Part shown: positions 32,165 through 44,200 of the stretch, piece by piece | How the letters are laid out: every line of letters begins with the position of its first letter | Numbering within the stretch: the stretch's first letter is position 1 | Source: Bryobacterales bacterium | GTDB lineage: Bacteria > Acidobacteriota > Terriglobia > Bryobacterales > Bryobacteraceae | Assembly (NCBI GenBank): GCA_016721425.1 | Contig: JADKID010000043.1 | Location: 62,001-126,000 of the forward strand | Length of the DNA: 64,000 nucleotides | Direction of reading: 5' to 3' | The notes under the pieces: model-generated | What the model saw: the letters and a program-made list of their open reading frames with translations, nothing else | The model's database searches: none | What the model was told of the DNA's origin: nothing | Made by a program: the position numbers and the translations under genes

Positions 32165-33553
32165 TCAGCCGGTCACGCCGCGGATCACCTGGCCGCCGAA
32201 GTCGGTGAGCTTTTCGTTGCGCCCGTTGTGCAGATACCAGAGCCTGTTCTGATCGAGGCCGAGCAGGTGGAGCAGCGTCGCGTGGAAGTCGCGCATGGAG
32301 TAACGATCGCCCACGCCGAAGAGGCCGAAATCGTCGGTCTCGCCGACGGTGCGTCCGGGCTGGATGCCGCCGCCGGCAAACCACATGGTAAAGCCGTGCA
32401 TGTTGTGGTCGCGGCCGTTGCCGGACTGCGACATGGGAAGGCGGCCGAACTCTGAACCCCAGACGACGAGGGTGGAATCGAGCAGGCCGCGCTGCTTGAG
32501 GTCCTGGAGCAGGGCGGCGATGGGCTGGTCGGTCATGCCGCACATCTTCTCGTGGTTCTCCTTGAGGTCCTTGTGGGCGTCCCATTGGATGGAGACGGGG
32601 CCGCCGCCGGAGTAGATCTGGACGAAGCGGACGCCGCGCTCGACCATGCGGCGGGCGAGCAGGCAGCGGCCACCGAACTCGGCGGTGCGCTTCTGATCGA
32701 GGCCGTAGAGGCGGCGGACGTGCTCGGGTTCTTTGGAGAGATCGACGGCCTCGGGTGCGTGGGACTGCATGCGGAAGGCGAGCTCGTAGGACGCAATACG
32801 GGCGCTCATCTCGGCGTCGGCGGGTTCGGTGTCGGCGGCGTTCATCTTCTGGAGCAGGTCGAGCGTGGCGCGCTGGCGCTCCGGCGTGACTCCGGCTTGC
32901 GGCTTCAGGTGCAGGATCGGTGCCGGGCCGGGGCGCAGTAGTGTGCCCTGGTGGACGGCAGGCAGGAAGCCGGCGCCCCAGCAGGGCGTCCCGCCTTCGG
33001 GCGTGCCTTCGGGCTGGGGCATCACGACGTAGGCGGGGAGGTTTTCCGATTCCGAACCAAGGCCGTAGGTGACCCAGGCGCCCATGGACGGATAGCCCAT
33101 CAGGATGCGTCCGGTGTGGACCTGATACATGGCGGGGGCGTGGACGACGCTATCGGTGTGGAAGCTGCGGACAAAGGTCATATCGTCCACGCACTTCGAG
33201 AGATGGGGGAAGAGAGTGGAGACCCACGCGCCGCTCTGGCCGTGGCGGTTGAATTCCCAAGGGGAGGAGAGGATAGGCGTGGAGCCATCCGTGAATTGGC
33301 TCTGGATTTTCCCGAAGCTCTCCGGCAGGCGCTGGCCTTCGAATTTCTTCAGGGCGGGCTTGGGGTCGAAGGTGTCCATCTGGCTGGGCGCGCCGACCAT
33401 GAAGAGGAAGATGACGGACTTGGCCTTGCCGGGGAAGTGAGGAGCTTTCGCGGCGAGCGGGTTGGTGGCTTCGGCGCGAGCGAGGAGGCTCTGCAGGGCG
33501 ATGGCGCCGAATCCGTGGGCGGCGTGGCGGAGAACGCTTCTGCGAGGGATCAC
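32165..33553 (-). CDS. DUF1501 (sulfatase-fold) exported protein
   Basis: 462 aa with a Tat-type N-terminus (PRRSVLRHAAHGFGAIAL). The DUF1501 core shows SVIFLFMVGAPSQMDTFDPK, FNRHGQSGAWVSTLFPHLSK, DDMTFVRSFHTDSVVHAPAM and LVVWGSEFGRLPMSQSGNGR, ending in VRGVTG. The DUF1501 plus DUF1549/DUF1553 pair is very common in Planctomycetes and some Acidobacteria, often several copies per genome, and is thought to act on polysaccharides. Follows the DUF1549 gene by 9 bp. Confidence 0.9.
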   Translation of the reverse strand: MIPRRSVLRHAAHGFGAIALQSLLARAEATNPLAAKAPHFPGKAKSVIFLFMVGAPSQMDTFDPKPALKKFEGQRLPESFGKIQSQFTDGSTPILSSPWEFNRHGQSGAWVSTLFPHLSKCVDDMTFVRSFHTDSVVHAPAMYQVHTGRILMGYPSMGAWVTYGLGSESENLPAYVVMPQPEGTPEGGTPCWGAGFLPAVHQGTLLRPGPAPILHLKPQAGVTPERQRATLDLLQKMNAADTEPADAEMSARIASYELAFRMQSHAPEAVDLSKEPEHVRRLYGLDQKRTAEFGGRCLLARRMVERGVRFVQIYSGGGPVSIQWDAHKDLKENHEKMCGMTDQPIAALLQDLKQRGLLDSTLVVWGSEFGRLPMSQSGNGRDHNMHGFTMWFAGGGIQPGRTVGETDDFGLFGVGDRYSMRDFHATLLHLLGLDQNRLWYLHNGRNEKLTDFGGQVIRGVTG

Positions 33554-33562
33554 GGCTGGCTC

Positions 33563-35716
<2,154 letters not shown>

Positions 35717-35733
35717 CCGGGAAAGTGCCCTCT

Positions 35734-35764
35734 AGTGTACTGTTTTACCTCAGGGCGCAGTCAA
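35734..35764 (-). promoter_or_regulatory. Candidate sigma-70-type promoter of the DUF1549-DUF1501 operon
   Basis: On the minus strand TTGACT (35764-35759) and TACACT (35739-35734) are separated by 19 bp, slightly wide. The -10 box ends 17 bp before the ATG at 35716, implying a very short leader. Seen by eye only. Confidence 0.3.
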
Positions 35765-35799
35765 GTGCACGCGGTAGGCAGCGCAGGCGGGGCAGTGCC

Positions 35800-35842
35800 T
35801 TGGCGTAAGAGCCGGGATGGCCATTCCGGCTAATGGCGCCAA
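35800..35842. repeat. Nested hairpin with two alternative inner stems
   Basis: Outer arms TTGGCG (35800-35805) and CGCCAA (35837-35842), inner arms AGCCGG (35810-35815) and CCGGCT (35826-35831). A competing inner pairing, GCCATT (35820-35825) with AATGGC (35832-35837), would exclude the first inner stem. Mutually exclusive pairings are typical of RNA switches, but also arise by chance at this GC content. Confidence 0.4.
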
Positions 35843-36203
35843 AGTCAGTCACAGGTCTTTTTTCGCATATTTCTCAACGACTTAACCCATCCAGCTATTG
35901 ACACCCCATGCTAACGTGATCTTAGGGGATGACCCGCTGGCCAGCTTCGATCCCTTCGCCTTCAGTAGAGCGGCAGCCCCATGGCGTGGGCTGTTTCCTA
36001 TGCGGGCCGCCGTTTAGGACGGCGCGTGCAAAACCGGTTTTTGACCCGATCAGCTCGAAAAATACGGGGTCTTTTCGAAGGCCCCGGGCGACCAAAAGAA
36101 GAAATCGCCTCCGGAAAACAGAGAAAGCCGGATCCGCTTCCCCTGGGAAGTCAATCGGACCGGGCGCGAGGCGAAAGTGTGTCCGCACGACCCCATCACA
36201 ACC

Positions 36204-37589
36204 TCAGACGCGCAGGTGGTAAGACTTCGGCCGCGTGAGCTGGCCGTAGCCAAGCACACTGAGGGCGCAGCCGTGGCCGGTATCCTTCACGCCGGTCCAG
36301 GCCAGGGCGGGGTCGAGGTAGTCGCAGCGGTTCATGAACCAGGTGCCGGTGTTGACTTGGTCTCCGATGCGGAGGGCGGCCTCCTCGTCGGTGGTCCAGA
36401 TGGCGGCGGTGAGGCCGTAGGCGCTGTCGTTCATCAGGCGGATGGCCTCTTCGTCGGAGTCCACGGGCATGATGCCGACCACGGGGCCGAAGGTCTCTTC
36501 GGTCATGACGCGCATGGAGTGGTCCACGCTCGTGAGGATCTGCGGGGCCAGGTAGGGCGTGCCGGGCTGATCGGCGGCAAAGTGGCGCGGGTCGATGTGG
36601 CCTTGGGCGCCTTGATGGATGGCCTCGGCGATCTGCGCGCGAACGAAGACGGCGGCGCTGGTGCGGACCATTGGTCCCAGCGTGGTTTCGGGGGAAAGTG
36701 GGTTGCCGAGGATGTAGGTCTGGGTCAGGGCGACGGCCTGCTCGACGAATTGATCATAGAGGGGGCGGGCGACGTAGATGCGCTCGATGCCGCAGCAGGA
36801 CTGGCCGGAGTTGAACATGGCTCCGTCGACGAGGTTTTCCACGGCGTTGGCGAGGTCGGCGTCGGCGCGGACATAGGCGGGGTCCTTGCCTCCGAGTTCG
36901 AGGCCGGTGCCGATGAAGCGGTGGCTGGCGGCGGCCTGGACTGCGTGGCCGCCCTGGACGGAACCGGTAAAAGCTACGAAATCGATGCGCGGGTCGGCGA
37001 TGACGCGCTCGACGTCGGTGTGGCTCAGGTGCAGGAATTGGAAGACGCCCTCCGGCAGGCCGGCTGCCTGGAACGCAGCGGCGTAGCGCTCGGCACAGAG
37101 CGGGGTCTGGGCGGAGTGTTTCAGGATGACGGCGTTGCCGGACAGGAGCGCGGGCACGATGGAATTGACCGAGGTGAGGTAGGGATAATTCCACGGCGCG
37201 ATGGTGAAGACGACGCCGGCGGGCTCCTGGCGGATGAAGCGGTGGAAGCCGGGCTGGGCGGGCGCCTGAACATCGGCCAGGGCGGCGGGGGCGACGTCGA
37301 TCATGTAGCGGGCGCGCTCGGCGAAGCCGCGGCGGATTTCGTTGGGCGTGTAGCGGATGGGGCGGCCCATCTGCCAGGTGAGCTCTTCTCCGATGACGTC
37401 GGCCTGGGCCTCCATAGCAGCGACGAAGAGGCGGCAGATGGTCATGCGGTCCGCCAGCGGGACCTTGCGCCAGTGGCGCTGGGCGGCGACGGCGGCGGTG
37501 AGGGCGCTCTCGATCTGCGCCGCGGTGGCGAGCTCGCGCTCGATGAAGACACTGCCGTCGATGGGGGAGATGGTCTTCTGGATGCTCAT
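36204..37589 (-). CDS. NAD(P)-dependent aldehyde dehydrogenase
   Basis: 461 aa. Motifs: APWNYPYLTSVNSIVPALLS, FTGSVQGG (coenzyme fold), catalytic Glu in LELGGKDPAYV, catalytic Cys in NSGQSCCGIERIYV, and EETFGPVVGI. Last gene of a four-gene operon with permease, glutamine-synthetase-like ligase and SDR. By analogy with PuuC and related routes it would oxidise a gamma-glutamylated aminoaldehyde to the acid. Start overlaps the SDR stop by 4 bp. Confidence 0.93.
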   Translation of the reverse strand: MSIQKTISPIDGSVFIERELATAAQIESALTAAVAAQRHWRKVPLADRMTICRLFVAAMEAQADVIGEELTWQMGRPIRYTPNEIRRGFAERARYMIDVAPAALADVQAPAQPGFHRFIRQEPAGVVFTIAPWNYPYLTSVNSIVPALLSGNAVILKHSAQTPLCAERYAAAFQAAGLPEGVFQFLHLSHTDVERVIADPRIDFVAFTGSVQGGHAVQAAASHRFIGTGLELGGKDPAYVRADADLANAVENLVDGAMFNSGQSCCGIERIYVARPLYDQFVEQAVALTQTYILGNPLSPETTLGPMVRTSAAVFVRAQIAEAIHQGAQGHIDPRHFAADQPGTPYLAPQILTSVDHSMRVMTEETFGPVVGIMPVDSDEEAIRLMNDSAYGLTAAIWTTDEEAALRIGDQVNTGTWFMNRCDYLDPALAWTGVKDTGHGCALSVLGYGQLTRPKSYHLRV

Positions 37590-38359
37590 AGGGGCGTCGT
37601 GTAGGCAGCGGTGATGCCGCCATCGACCATGAACTCGGTGCCGGTGACGAAGGAGGAGTCGTCGCAGGCGAGATAGAGGGCGGCCTTGGCGATTTCCTTT
37701 GCTTCGCCGAAGCGGCCCATGGGGACATGGACCAGGCGGCGCTGCTTCTTCTCGTCGGTGTTGAGGTACTTCATCAGCAGCTCGGTGCGCAGCGGGCCGG
37801 GGCAGAGCGCGTTGACGCGGATGTTCTCGCGGGCGTGGATGCAGGCCAGTTCCTTGCTCATCGAGAGGACGGCGCCCTTGCTGGAGGTGTAGGCGAGCTG
37901 GGGCGTGGCCGCGCCAACGATGGCGACGAAGGATGCAGTGTTGATGATGGAGCCTCCGCCGGCGCGGCGCAGGGCGGGGATGCCGTACTTGCAGCCCAGG
38001 AAGACGCCCTTGACGTTGATGGCGAAGGTGAGATCCCAGACATCTTCGGTGGTGGAGACCGAATCATCGTCGTCGGCGTGGGAGATGCCGGCGTTGTTGA
38101 AGAGGACGGTGAGCTTGCCGTAGGTGGATTCGGCGGCAGCTACCATGGCTTCGCAGTCGGCTGCTTTCGAGACATCGGCCTTGACGGCGAGGGCGCGGCC
38201 GCCAGCCGTGGTGATTTCGGCGGCGACGGATTCGGCCGCGGTGAGATTGATATCCACGGCGACGACGGCGGCGCCTTCAGCGGCGAAGAGGAGGGCGGTT
38301 TCCTTGCCGATGCCGCTACCGGCGCCGGTGATGAGTGCTACCTGGTTTTCCAAACGCAT
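37586..38359 (-). CDS. SDR-family dehydrogenase of the gamma-glutamyl-amine operon
   Basis: 257 aa classical SDR: TGAGSGIGKE, acidic VDINL after strand 2 (NAD preference), NNAG, catalytic Ser in INTASFVAIVG, YTSSK and FMVDGGITAAY. Placed between the glutamine-synthetase-like gene and the aldehyde dehydrogenase. It could oxidise the alcohol of a gamma-glutamyl-ethanolamide to the aldehyde used by the next enzyme; this step order is inferred from gene order and the ethanolamine-type permease. Confidence 0.88.
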   Translation of the reverse strand: MRLENQVALITGAGSGIGKETALLFAAEGAAVVAVDINLTAAESVAAEITTAGGRALAVKADVSKAADCEAMVAAAESTYGKLTVLFNNAGISHADDDDSVSTTEDVWDLTFAINVKGVFLGCKYGIPALRRAGGGSIINTASFVAIVGAATPQLAYTSSKGAVLSMSKELACIHARENIRVNALCPGPLRTELLMKYLNTDEKKQRRLVHVPMGRFGEAKEIAKAALYLACDDSSFVTGTEFMVDGGITAAYTTPL

Positions 38360-38380
38360 GATGAATACTGTGGGCCTTTC

Positions 38381-39736
38381 TTAAATCTTTTCAAAATAGC
38401 GGCGCCGGTCCCAATCGGTGACGGCGCGGTCGTAGGCGCGCTGCTCGGTGCGGTAGAAGTGCGCGTAGTGCTGGGCCACATCGGCGCCCAGGGCGTCTTT
38501 CACAAAGCTGCTGGCTTCAAAGTGCTCCACCGCTTCTTGCAGTGTATAGGGTACACGCGGCAGGGTGCGGGCGGCGTAGACATCGCCTTCGAAAACGGGT
38601 GGCGGCTCCAGCTTGTTGGCGATGCCATCGAGGCCGGAGGCGAGGGAGGCGGCGAAGGCGAGGTAGGGATTCACGTCGGCGCCCGGGATGCGGCACTCGA
38701 TGCGCAGGCTCTCACCGTGACCGACCACGCGGAAGCCGGCGGTGCGGTTGTCGTGGCTCCAGGCGAGACGCGTGGGTGCCCAGGAGAGATCCTCATAGCG
38801 CTTATAGGAGTTGACCGTCGGCGCGTAGAAGACCATGAACTCCGGGGCGTGGGCGATCCAGCCGCCGAGGAACCAGCGGAATTCGTCGGAGCCTTTAACG
38901 GGGCCGAGCGGCTTGTTGCCGTTGAATGCGTTTTTGCCTTTGCGGCGGAGGCTGAGGTGGAGGTGGCAGCCGGAGCCGGCCTGGCCGTTGGCGAACTTGG
39001 CCATGAACGTGACGCTGATGCCGGCTTGCTCGGCGACCTCTTTCAGGCACTGCTTGAAGAGGACGTGATCGTCGGCCATCTGGAGGATGTGGTTGTAGCG
39101 GACATTGACCTCGTGCTGGCCGAGGCCCCACTCGCCCTTGGAGTTTTCGACGACGATGCCGGTGGCCTTGAGGTGGCGGCGGACGGCGGCGGTGTAGAAC
39201 TCTTCGCGGGTACCTTGCAGGAGGTTGTAATCCTCCAGGTACCAGCTCAGGGGCTCCAGGTCGCGGTAGCCTTGTTTGGCGGCGTCGCGGAAGGGCTCGC
39301 GGAAGGCGTAGTATTCCAGTTCGGAGGCGGCCATGGCCTCGAAGCCGAGGGCGGCGGAGCGGGCGATCTGGCGCTGGAGAATGGCGCGCGGGGCCACGGG
39401 CACGTTTTCCAGATTGCAGTGGACTAGCGCGGTCTTGTCCTGCCAGCTCAGCAGGCGCGCGGTGGGCATCTCGGGGACCATGTGGAAGTCGCCGTAGCCG
39501 AGCTCCCAGTTGGCGAACTGGTAGCCGGGGACGGGCTCCATTTCCGCGTCGGTGGTGAGCAGGTAGTTGCAGGCGTGGGTGCCGTGGGCGGCTACTTCGG
39601 CGAGGAAGTAATCGGCGTCGAAGCGTTTGCCCATGAGGCGGCCGTAGTGATCGGTGAAGGCCGCGATGACGGTATCCACGGCTCCTTCCCGGACCAACTT
39701 CTTGAGGTCAGGCGAGCTCGGTGGCGGCTGGCGCAT
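38381..39736 (-). CDS. Glutamine-synthetase-family gamma-glutamyl-amine ligase (PuuA/GlnA4-like)
   Basis: 451 aa from ATG 39736, which has GGAGG at good spacing; an in-frame ATG at 39754 is less likely. GS fold with the metal-binding glutamate in ASELEYYAF, SKGEWGLGQHEVNVRYN, ANGQAGSGCHLHLSL (active-site His) and GHGESLRIECRIPGADVNPY. It lacks the Tyr adenylylation-loop sequence of GlnA. Such enzymes attach glutamate to putrescine, ethanolamine or other amines using ATP. The neighbouring ethanolamine-type permease favours ethanolamine. The permease gene overlaps its start by 29 bp. Confidence 0.88.
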   Translation of the reverse strand: MRQPPPSSPDLKKLVREGAVDTVIAAFTDHYGRLMGKRFDADYFLAEVAAHGTHACNYLLTTDAEMEPVPGYQFANWELGYGDFHMVPEMPTARLLSWQDKTALVHCNLENVPVAPRAILQRQIARSAALGFEAMAASELEYYAFREPFRDAAKQGYRDLEPLSWYLEDYNLLQGTREEFYTAAVRRHLKATGIVVENSKGEWGLGQHEVNVRYNHILQMADDHVLFKQCLKEVAEQAGISVTFMAKFANGQAGSGCHLHLSLRRKGKNAFNGNKPLGPVKGSDEFRWFLGGWIAHAPEFMVFYAPTVNSYKRYEDLSWAPTRLAWSHDNRTAGFRVVGHGESLRIECRIPGADVNPYLAFAASLASGLDGIANKLEPPPVFEGDVYAARTLPRVPYTLQEAVEHFEASSFVKDALGADVAQHYAHFYRTEQRAYDRAVTDWDRRRYFEKI

Positions 39737-41093
39737 CGGGTACTTCCTCCACATGCTGGCGGCGTTGGAGCCAATAGTATGCCAGCATCACAACGATGAA
39801 AATTGCCGTCCCGATGACGCCCGGGCGGAAGGCGGGTACTGCGAACGTGGCGGCGAGGCAGGCGAGAGCCAGAGTGATGCCGACAACGGCGCCGGCGGGG
39901 CCGAGCGGGCTGCGGTAGGGGCGCCGCATATCCGGACGGGTGGTGCGCAGGCGCAGGTAAGAGAGTAGGACGAGGATGTAGGAAAGCAGAGCTCCGAAGA
40001 CGGCCATGTTGAGCAGGGCGGGGCCGACACTGGTGGAGTATCGCTGGGCCAGGAAGCATAGCAGGAGCCCGCCGGCGCCGCCGGCGATGAGGGCGACGTG
40101 GGGCGTGCGCCAGCGTCCGAGGCTGGCGAGGACGGTGGGCAGGTAGCCGGCTCGGCTCAGGGCGAAGAGCAGGCGCCCGTAGGCGTAGATGATCGAGTGG
40201 AAGCTGGCGATCAGGCCGGTGAGGGAGACGGCGGAGAGGAGCCAGGCGGCGATGTTGGTGGAAAAGACGGCGCGAAATCCGATCTCGAGCGGGGCGGCCG
40301 ATTCGCCCACGCCGCGGGCGCCGGGGCCGATGCCGGAGTTGAGCACGAGTGTGCCGAGCGAGAGGGCCAGCAGGGTGGCCATGCCGTATTTGAGGGCGCG
40401 GGGCATGTCGCGCTCGACGTCGTAGCTCTCCTCGGCGGAGAGCGGCAGTTGCTCGATGGCGAGATAGAACCAGACGGCGTAGGGGAGAGCGGCGAAGATG
40501 CCGTACCAGCCCTTGGGGAGAAACGTGGTGGCGCCGGGATCCGGCGGGATATTCAGGGCGTTGCTCCACTGAAAGGCGCCCGTCCAGAGCGCGCCGGAGT
40601 AGAAGACTAGTAACACCGCGGCGGCGAGAGCCGTGATGGCCATGGAGACGCGAAAGGTGAGCGCGGCGCCTTTGACGTTGATGCCGACGAAGACGAGGTA
40701 GAAGACCACCCACCAGAGCCAATCGGGCGTGCCGGGCACGAGCGCCTTCATGTATCCGGCGATGCCGGCGACGATGACGGCGGGGGTGGTGACGTATTCG
40801 ATGGAGTCGGTTAGGCCGTTGAGGAAGGCGCGGTCCTTGCCGAAGGCGGCGCGGGTGAAGTTGTAGAAGCCGCCGGCGTCCGGCAGGGCTGCGGACAGCT
40901 CGGCGATTGAGAAGACCAGGCAGACGTACATGGCGGCGATGAGGACGGTGGCTAGCAGGAGGCCGCCGAAGCCGCCGGCGAGCAGGCCGGTCTGCCAGCC
41001 GAAGAAGTTGCCGGAGATGACGCCGCCGACGCCTAGCGCCCACAGATGCACCCATCCCGCTGTTTTTTGCAGACCCTTGCCGTCTGTTGTCAT
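39708..41093 (-). CDS. APC-superfamily permease, ethanolamine permease type
   Basis: 461 aa, about twelve helices. The N-terminal signature LWALGVGGVISGNFFGWQTG, then GGFGGLLLATVLIAAMYVCL and FSIAELSAALPDAGGFYNFT, is characteristic of the ethanolamine transporter (Eat) group. SIEYVTTPAVIVAGIAGYMK follows the same pattern. First gene of the operon with the GS-like ligase, SDR and aldehyde dehydrogenase; no eutBC ammonia-lyase genes are nearby. Imports a small amine; ethanolamine is the best guess. Confidence 0.85.
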   Translation of the reverse strand: MTTDGKGLQKTAGWVHLWALGVGGVISGNFFGWQTGLLAGGFGGLLLATVLIAAMYVCLVFSIAELSAALPDAGGFYNFTRAAFGKDRAFLNGLTDSIEYVTTPAVIVAGIAGYMKALVPGTPDWLWWVVFYLVFVGINVKGAALTFRVSMAITALAAAVLLVFYSGALWTGAFQWSNALNIPPDPGATTFLPKGWYGIFAALPYAVWFYLAIEQLPLSAEESYDVERDMPRALKYGMATLLALSLGTLVLNSGIGPGARGVGESAAPLEIGFRAVFSTNIAAWLLSAVSLTGLIASFHSIIYAYGRLLFALSRAGYLPTVLASLGRWRTPHVALIAGGAGGLLLCFLAQRYSTSVGPALLNMAVFGALLSYILVLLSYLRLRTTRPDMRRPYRSPLGPAGAVVGITLALACLAATFAVPAFRPGVIGTAIFIVVMLAYYWLQRRQHVEEVPDAPAATELA

Positions 41094-41180
41094 TGTGTTG
41101 TTCCCAGCGATGACGAGGCTGTGTCGGACATCTTAGCACGGAGTAACACCCGGACGGCTGCGGAGATTGAAACCGAAACT

Positions 41181-41211
41181 TTACACAACTGTAATGAAGT
41201 CGGGTTATACT
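41181..41211 (+). promoter_or_regulatory. Candidate promoter of the TonB-dependent receptor gene
   Basis: TTACAC (41181-41186) and TTATAC (41205-41210) are spaced 18 bp, in an AT-richer part of the 170-bp divergent region between the permease and receptor genes. A ribosome binding site AAGGAGAGG (41251-41259) precedes the TTG starts at 41264/41267. Confidence 0.45.
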
Positions 41212-41263
41212 CGACAGAACCACTGGTGCTTCGGGCCCGGGGAGAGATGCAAGGAGAGGTAAA

Positions 41264-44200
41264 TTGTTGAAATCACGACCACAATGTCTGATGTTGTTGC
41301 TGGGCGCACTTGTCGTATGCGTGCCAGGCTACAGCCAGTCCACCTACGGATCGATACTCGGAAACGTGAAGGATCAGACCGGCGGCGCCGTGCGCGGCGC
41401 GGTGGTGACGATCACGCAGACCGCTGAAAACGCGAAGCGGGAAGTGGTGACGGACACCGACGGCGGCTTCGAGTTTCAGAACGCCGAGCCCGGGCCTTAC
41501 ACCGTGTCGGTCAGCGCCAAGGGCTTCAAGGGCTTTTCGGCGCCGGGATTGAATTTGATTGCGCGCACCCGGTTGCGGGTGGACGCGACGCTGCAGGTGG
41601 GCGAAGTGACGCAGCAGATTGAAGTGACCTCGTCGGCCGGTGTGATTGCCACGGACGCACCGTCGATCAGTTCGACATTGACGGCTGAGAAGGTGCTGAA
41701 CCTGCCCTCCAACGTGCGAGGCGCGGGCAGCACGAGCCCGTATGCGCTGCTCCAGTCGCTGCCCGGTGTGCAGGCGGATAACGGATTGGGCTTGTCGATT
41801 CAGGGCGGGCTGCCGGCGCAATCGGAATCTACCGTGGACGGCATCTCGATTACGGCCCTGACGGGCAACAGCGTCAATCGCAACCAGTTTCTCTCGGTGG
41901 AATCGATCTCCGAGATCAAGGTGCAGGGCGTTGGCAACACGGCCGAGTATGGCCAACCGGGCGACATCACGGTGATCTCCAAGAGCGGCACCAATGCGTA
42001 TCACGGTGCATTGTTCTGGTATCACCAGAATGCGGCGTTTGACGCGCGGAGTTTCGGGCAGAACACGGTGCCGGCCAAGATCGGCAATACGTTTGGCGGC
42101 ACGGTGGGCGGGCCGCTGTCGCTCCCGAAGATCTACGACGGCAAGAACAAGACGTTCTTCTATTTCACGTGGGAGTCGCTGCGGTATCCGCGGCAATCGA
42201 CGATTCAGAACAACGTGCCGACGAGTTTCGTCCGCGCCGGCGATTTCAGCCGCGAGGGCGTCAACATTCGCGACCCCTACACGGCGACGCCATTCCCGGG
42301 TAACGTGATTCCGTCCAGCCGGATCTCTCCGATCGCGACGAAGATCCTGCCGTTTTATCCGTTGCCGAACACGGGACGCACGGATATCCGCGCGGCGTCG
42401 AACTACCGGGACAACCGCTCGGCTGACATCACCTCGGACCAGTATGAGGCGCGTGTCGACCAGAACTTCAATTCGAAGAACGCGATCTACGCGCGGTTTG
42501 TGTACAAGAACAATCCGTCCACAGGCCCCAACGCGCTAACGCTGCCGTCGGACACCAACAACAACAAGAACTATCAGGGCATGGCTTCGTGGACTTACAC
42601 GATCAAGCCGACGCTGCTGAACGAGTTCCGGTTTGGCGCCGTTCTCTCGGAATCGGCCACGGAGTTCAATTTTGACGGCCGCGGTTTCACCAATGGGCTG
42701 AACCTGAACGACATCCAGAAGGACATCTTCTTCAACGGACTGCCCGCATTCGGCATCGATCTGTACACCGGATTCAGCAAAGGGCGGCCCGGCTTTGGCC
42801 TCTCGCGCAATTTGCAGTATGTCGACAACCTGACTTGGGTGAAGGGCAAGCACACCTTCAAGTTCGGCGGTGACGCCAGGAACCTGGTGGGCCAGTCCGC
42901 GCTGGGCTTCACCACGGGCAACAACTACGGCGACTTCAGCTTTGGACCGACGTTCTCGGGATACGGATTCTCCGACTTCCTGCTGGGCGTGCCGGCCGCC
43001 AGCGCGATTGCCGTGGTCTCGCGGGATAACGATGGCCGCGCCACACACTACAAGTTCTACGCGCAGGACACGATTCGCCTGACCAGCAAGCTCACCATCG
43101 ATCTGGGACTCCGCTACGAACTGCAGCCGGGGTATAAGGACGCCGGCCTGAATATTGGCAATTTCGATCGCAATGTGGCCAGAACCGGCCGGGTGGTGAT
43201 CATGTCAGACCCGGAGGCCAAGAAGTTTCTGGCTCCTGGCGCGCTGCTTTCCTTCAACGCGTGCCCGGGCGCGGCGATCAACGGCGTGGGTTGCACGCCC
43301 ATCGTGACGGCGCAGGAAGCCGGCCTGCCTGAGTCTCTGCGCAAGAACTACAACACGCAGTTTCTCCCGCGCGTGGGTTTTGCCTATCGCCTGAATGACA
43401 AGACGACACTGCGGGCGAGCGGCGGCATGTACAACATGATTCTGCTCGGTTCCATCTTCTTCTCGCTCACGGGCACGGTGCAGAGCGATGTGCGTCAGTT
43501 CAACAACGTGGGCGCCGATGGCAAGCCGATCTTCGCGCTGCCGGATACGCGCACTCCGGGTAGCGGCGTGCGCGGCGGATCGCTGGGCACGTTCGAATTC
43601 CGGACGGCGAATCAGATCGATTTCAAGCCGCCGCAGATGATCCAGTGGGGGCTCTCGATTGACCGGGAGATCTCGAAGAACACCGGGCTGCGCGCCTCGT
43701 TCATCGGAAGCCGTTCGTATCAGCTTCCGTGGGCGCCGGACGTCAACCAGATGGCGCCGTCCACCACGTTCTTCTCGCAGCGGACCAACCTGGATCGCCC
43801 CTTCCCGAACTGGGGTCTGATCTTCAGCCGCGACGCGGGCGCCAACTCCATCTACAACTCGCTGCAGTTGGAGTTGAACCGCCGGTTCTCTGGCGGCCTC
43901 ACTTTCAGCGGATCCTATACGCTGGCCAAGAACCTGGCCGACAATGCGGGTCCGGCGCCGTCCGGATATGCCGGTGAGACGGGTGGTGGACGCGTGACCA
44001 ATTCGCTGGATCGCCGGGCGGATCGCGGTGACGTGTATGCCACGCGGCGGCACCGTTTCCTGAATACGTTCGTCTATGAGGTGCCGTTCGGCAAGGGGCG
44101 CAAGTTCATGACGAACGCCAACCGGGCGGCCGATCTGGTGTTGGGCGGCTGGCAGATGTCCAGCATTCTGACGATCCAGTCCGGTCCGTTCCTGACGCCG

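Larger units (their letters stand above)
35717..36203. other. Intergenic region, 487 bp, no gene recognised
   Basis: Separates the DUF1549 gene start from the aldehyde dehydrogenase stop (both minus strand). It contains the promoter candidate at 35734-35764, a nested hairpin at 35800-35842, and a second hairpin CGCCGT/ACGGCG near 36010-36026. A TTGACA at ~35899 on the plus strand lacks a convincing -10 box. Short ORFs here have no protein-like features. An undescribed small RNA cannot be excluded. Confidence 0.5.

Noticed and set aside
35922..36188. 88-aa minus-strand gene upstream of the DUF1549 operon
   Set aside because: Composition not protein-like, no ribosome binding site, overlapping short frames on both strands.
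37727..39427. 566-aa plus-strand open frame
   Set aside because: Antisense to the SDR and glutamine-synthetase-like genes; no motifs.
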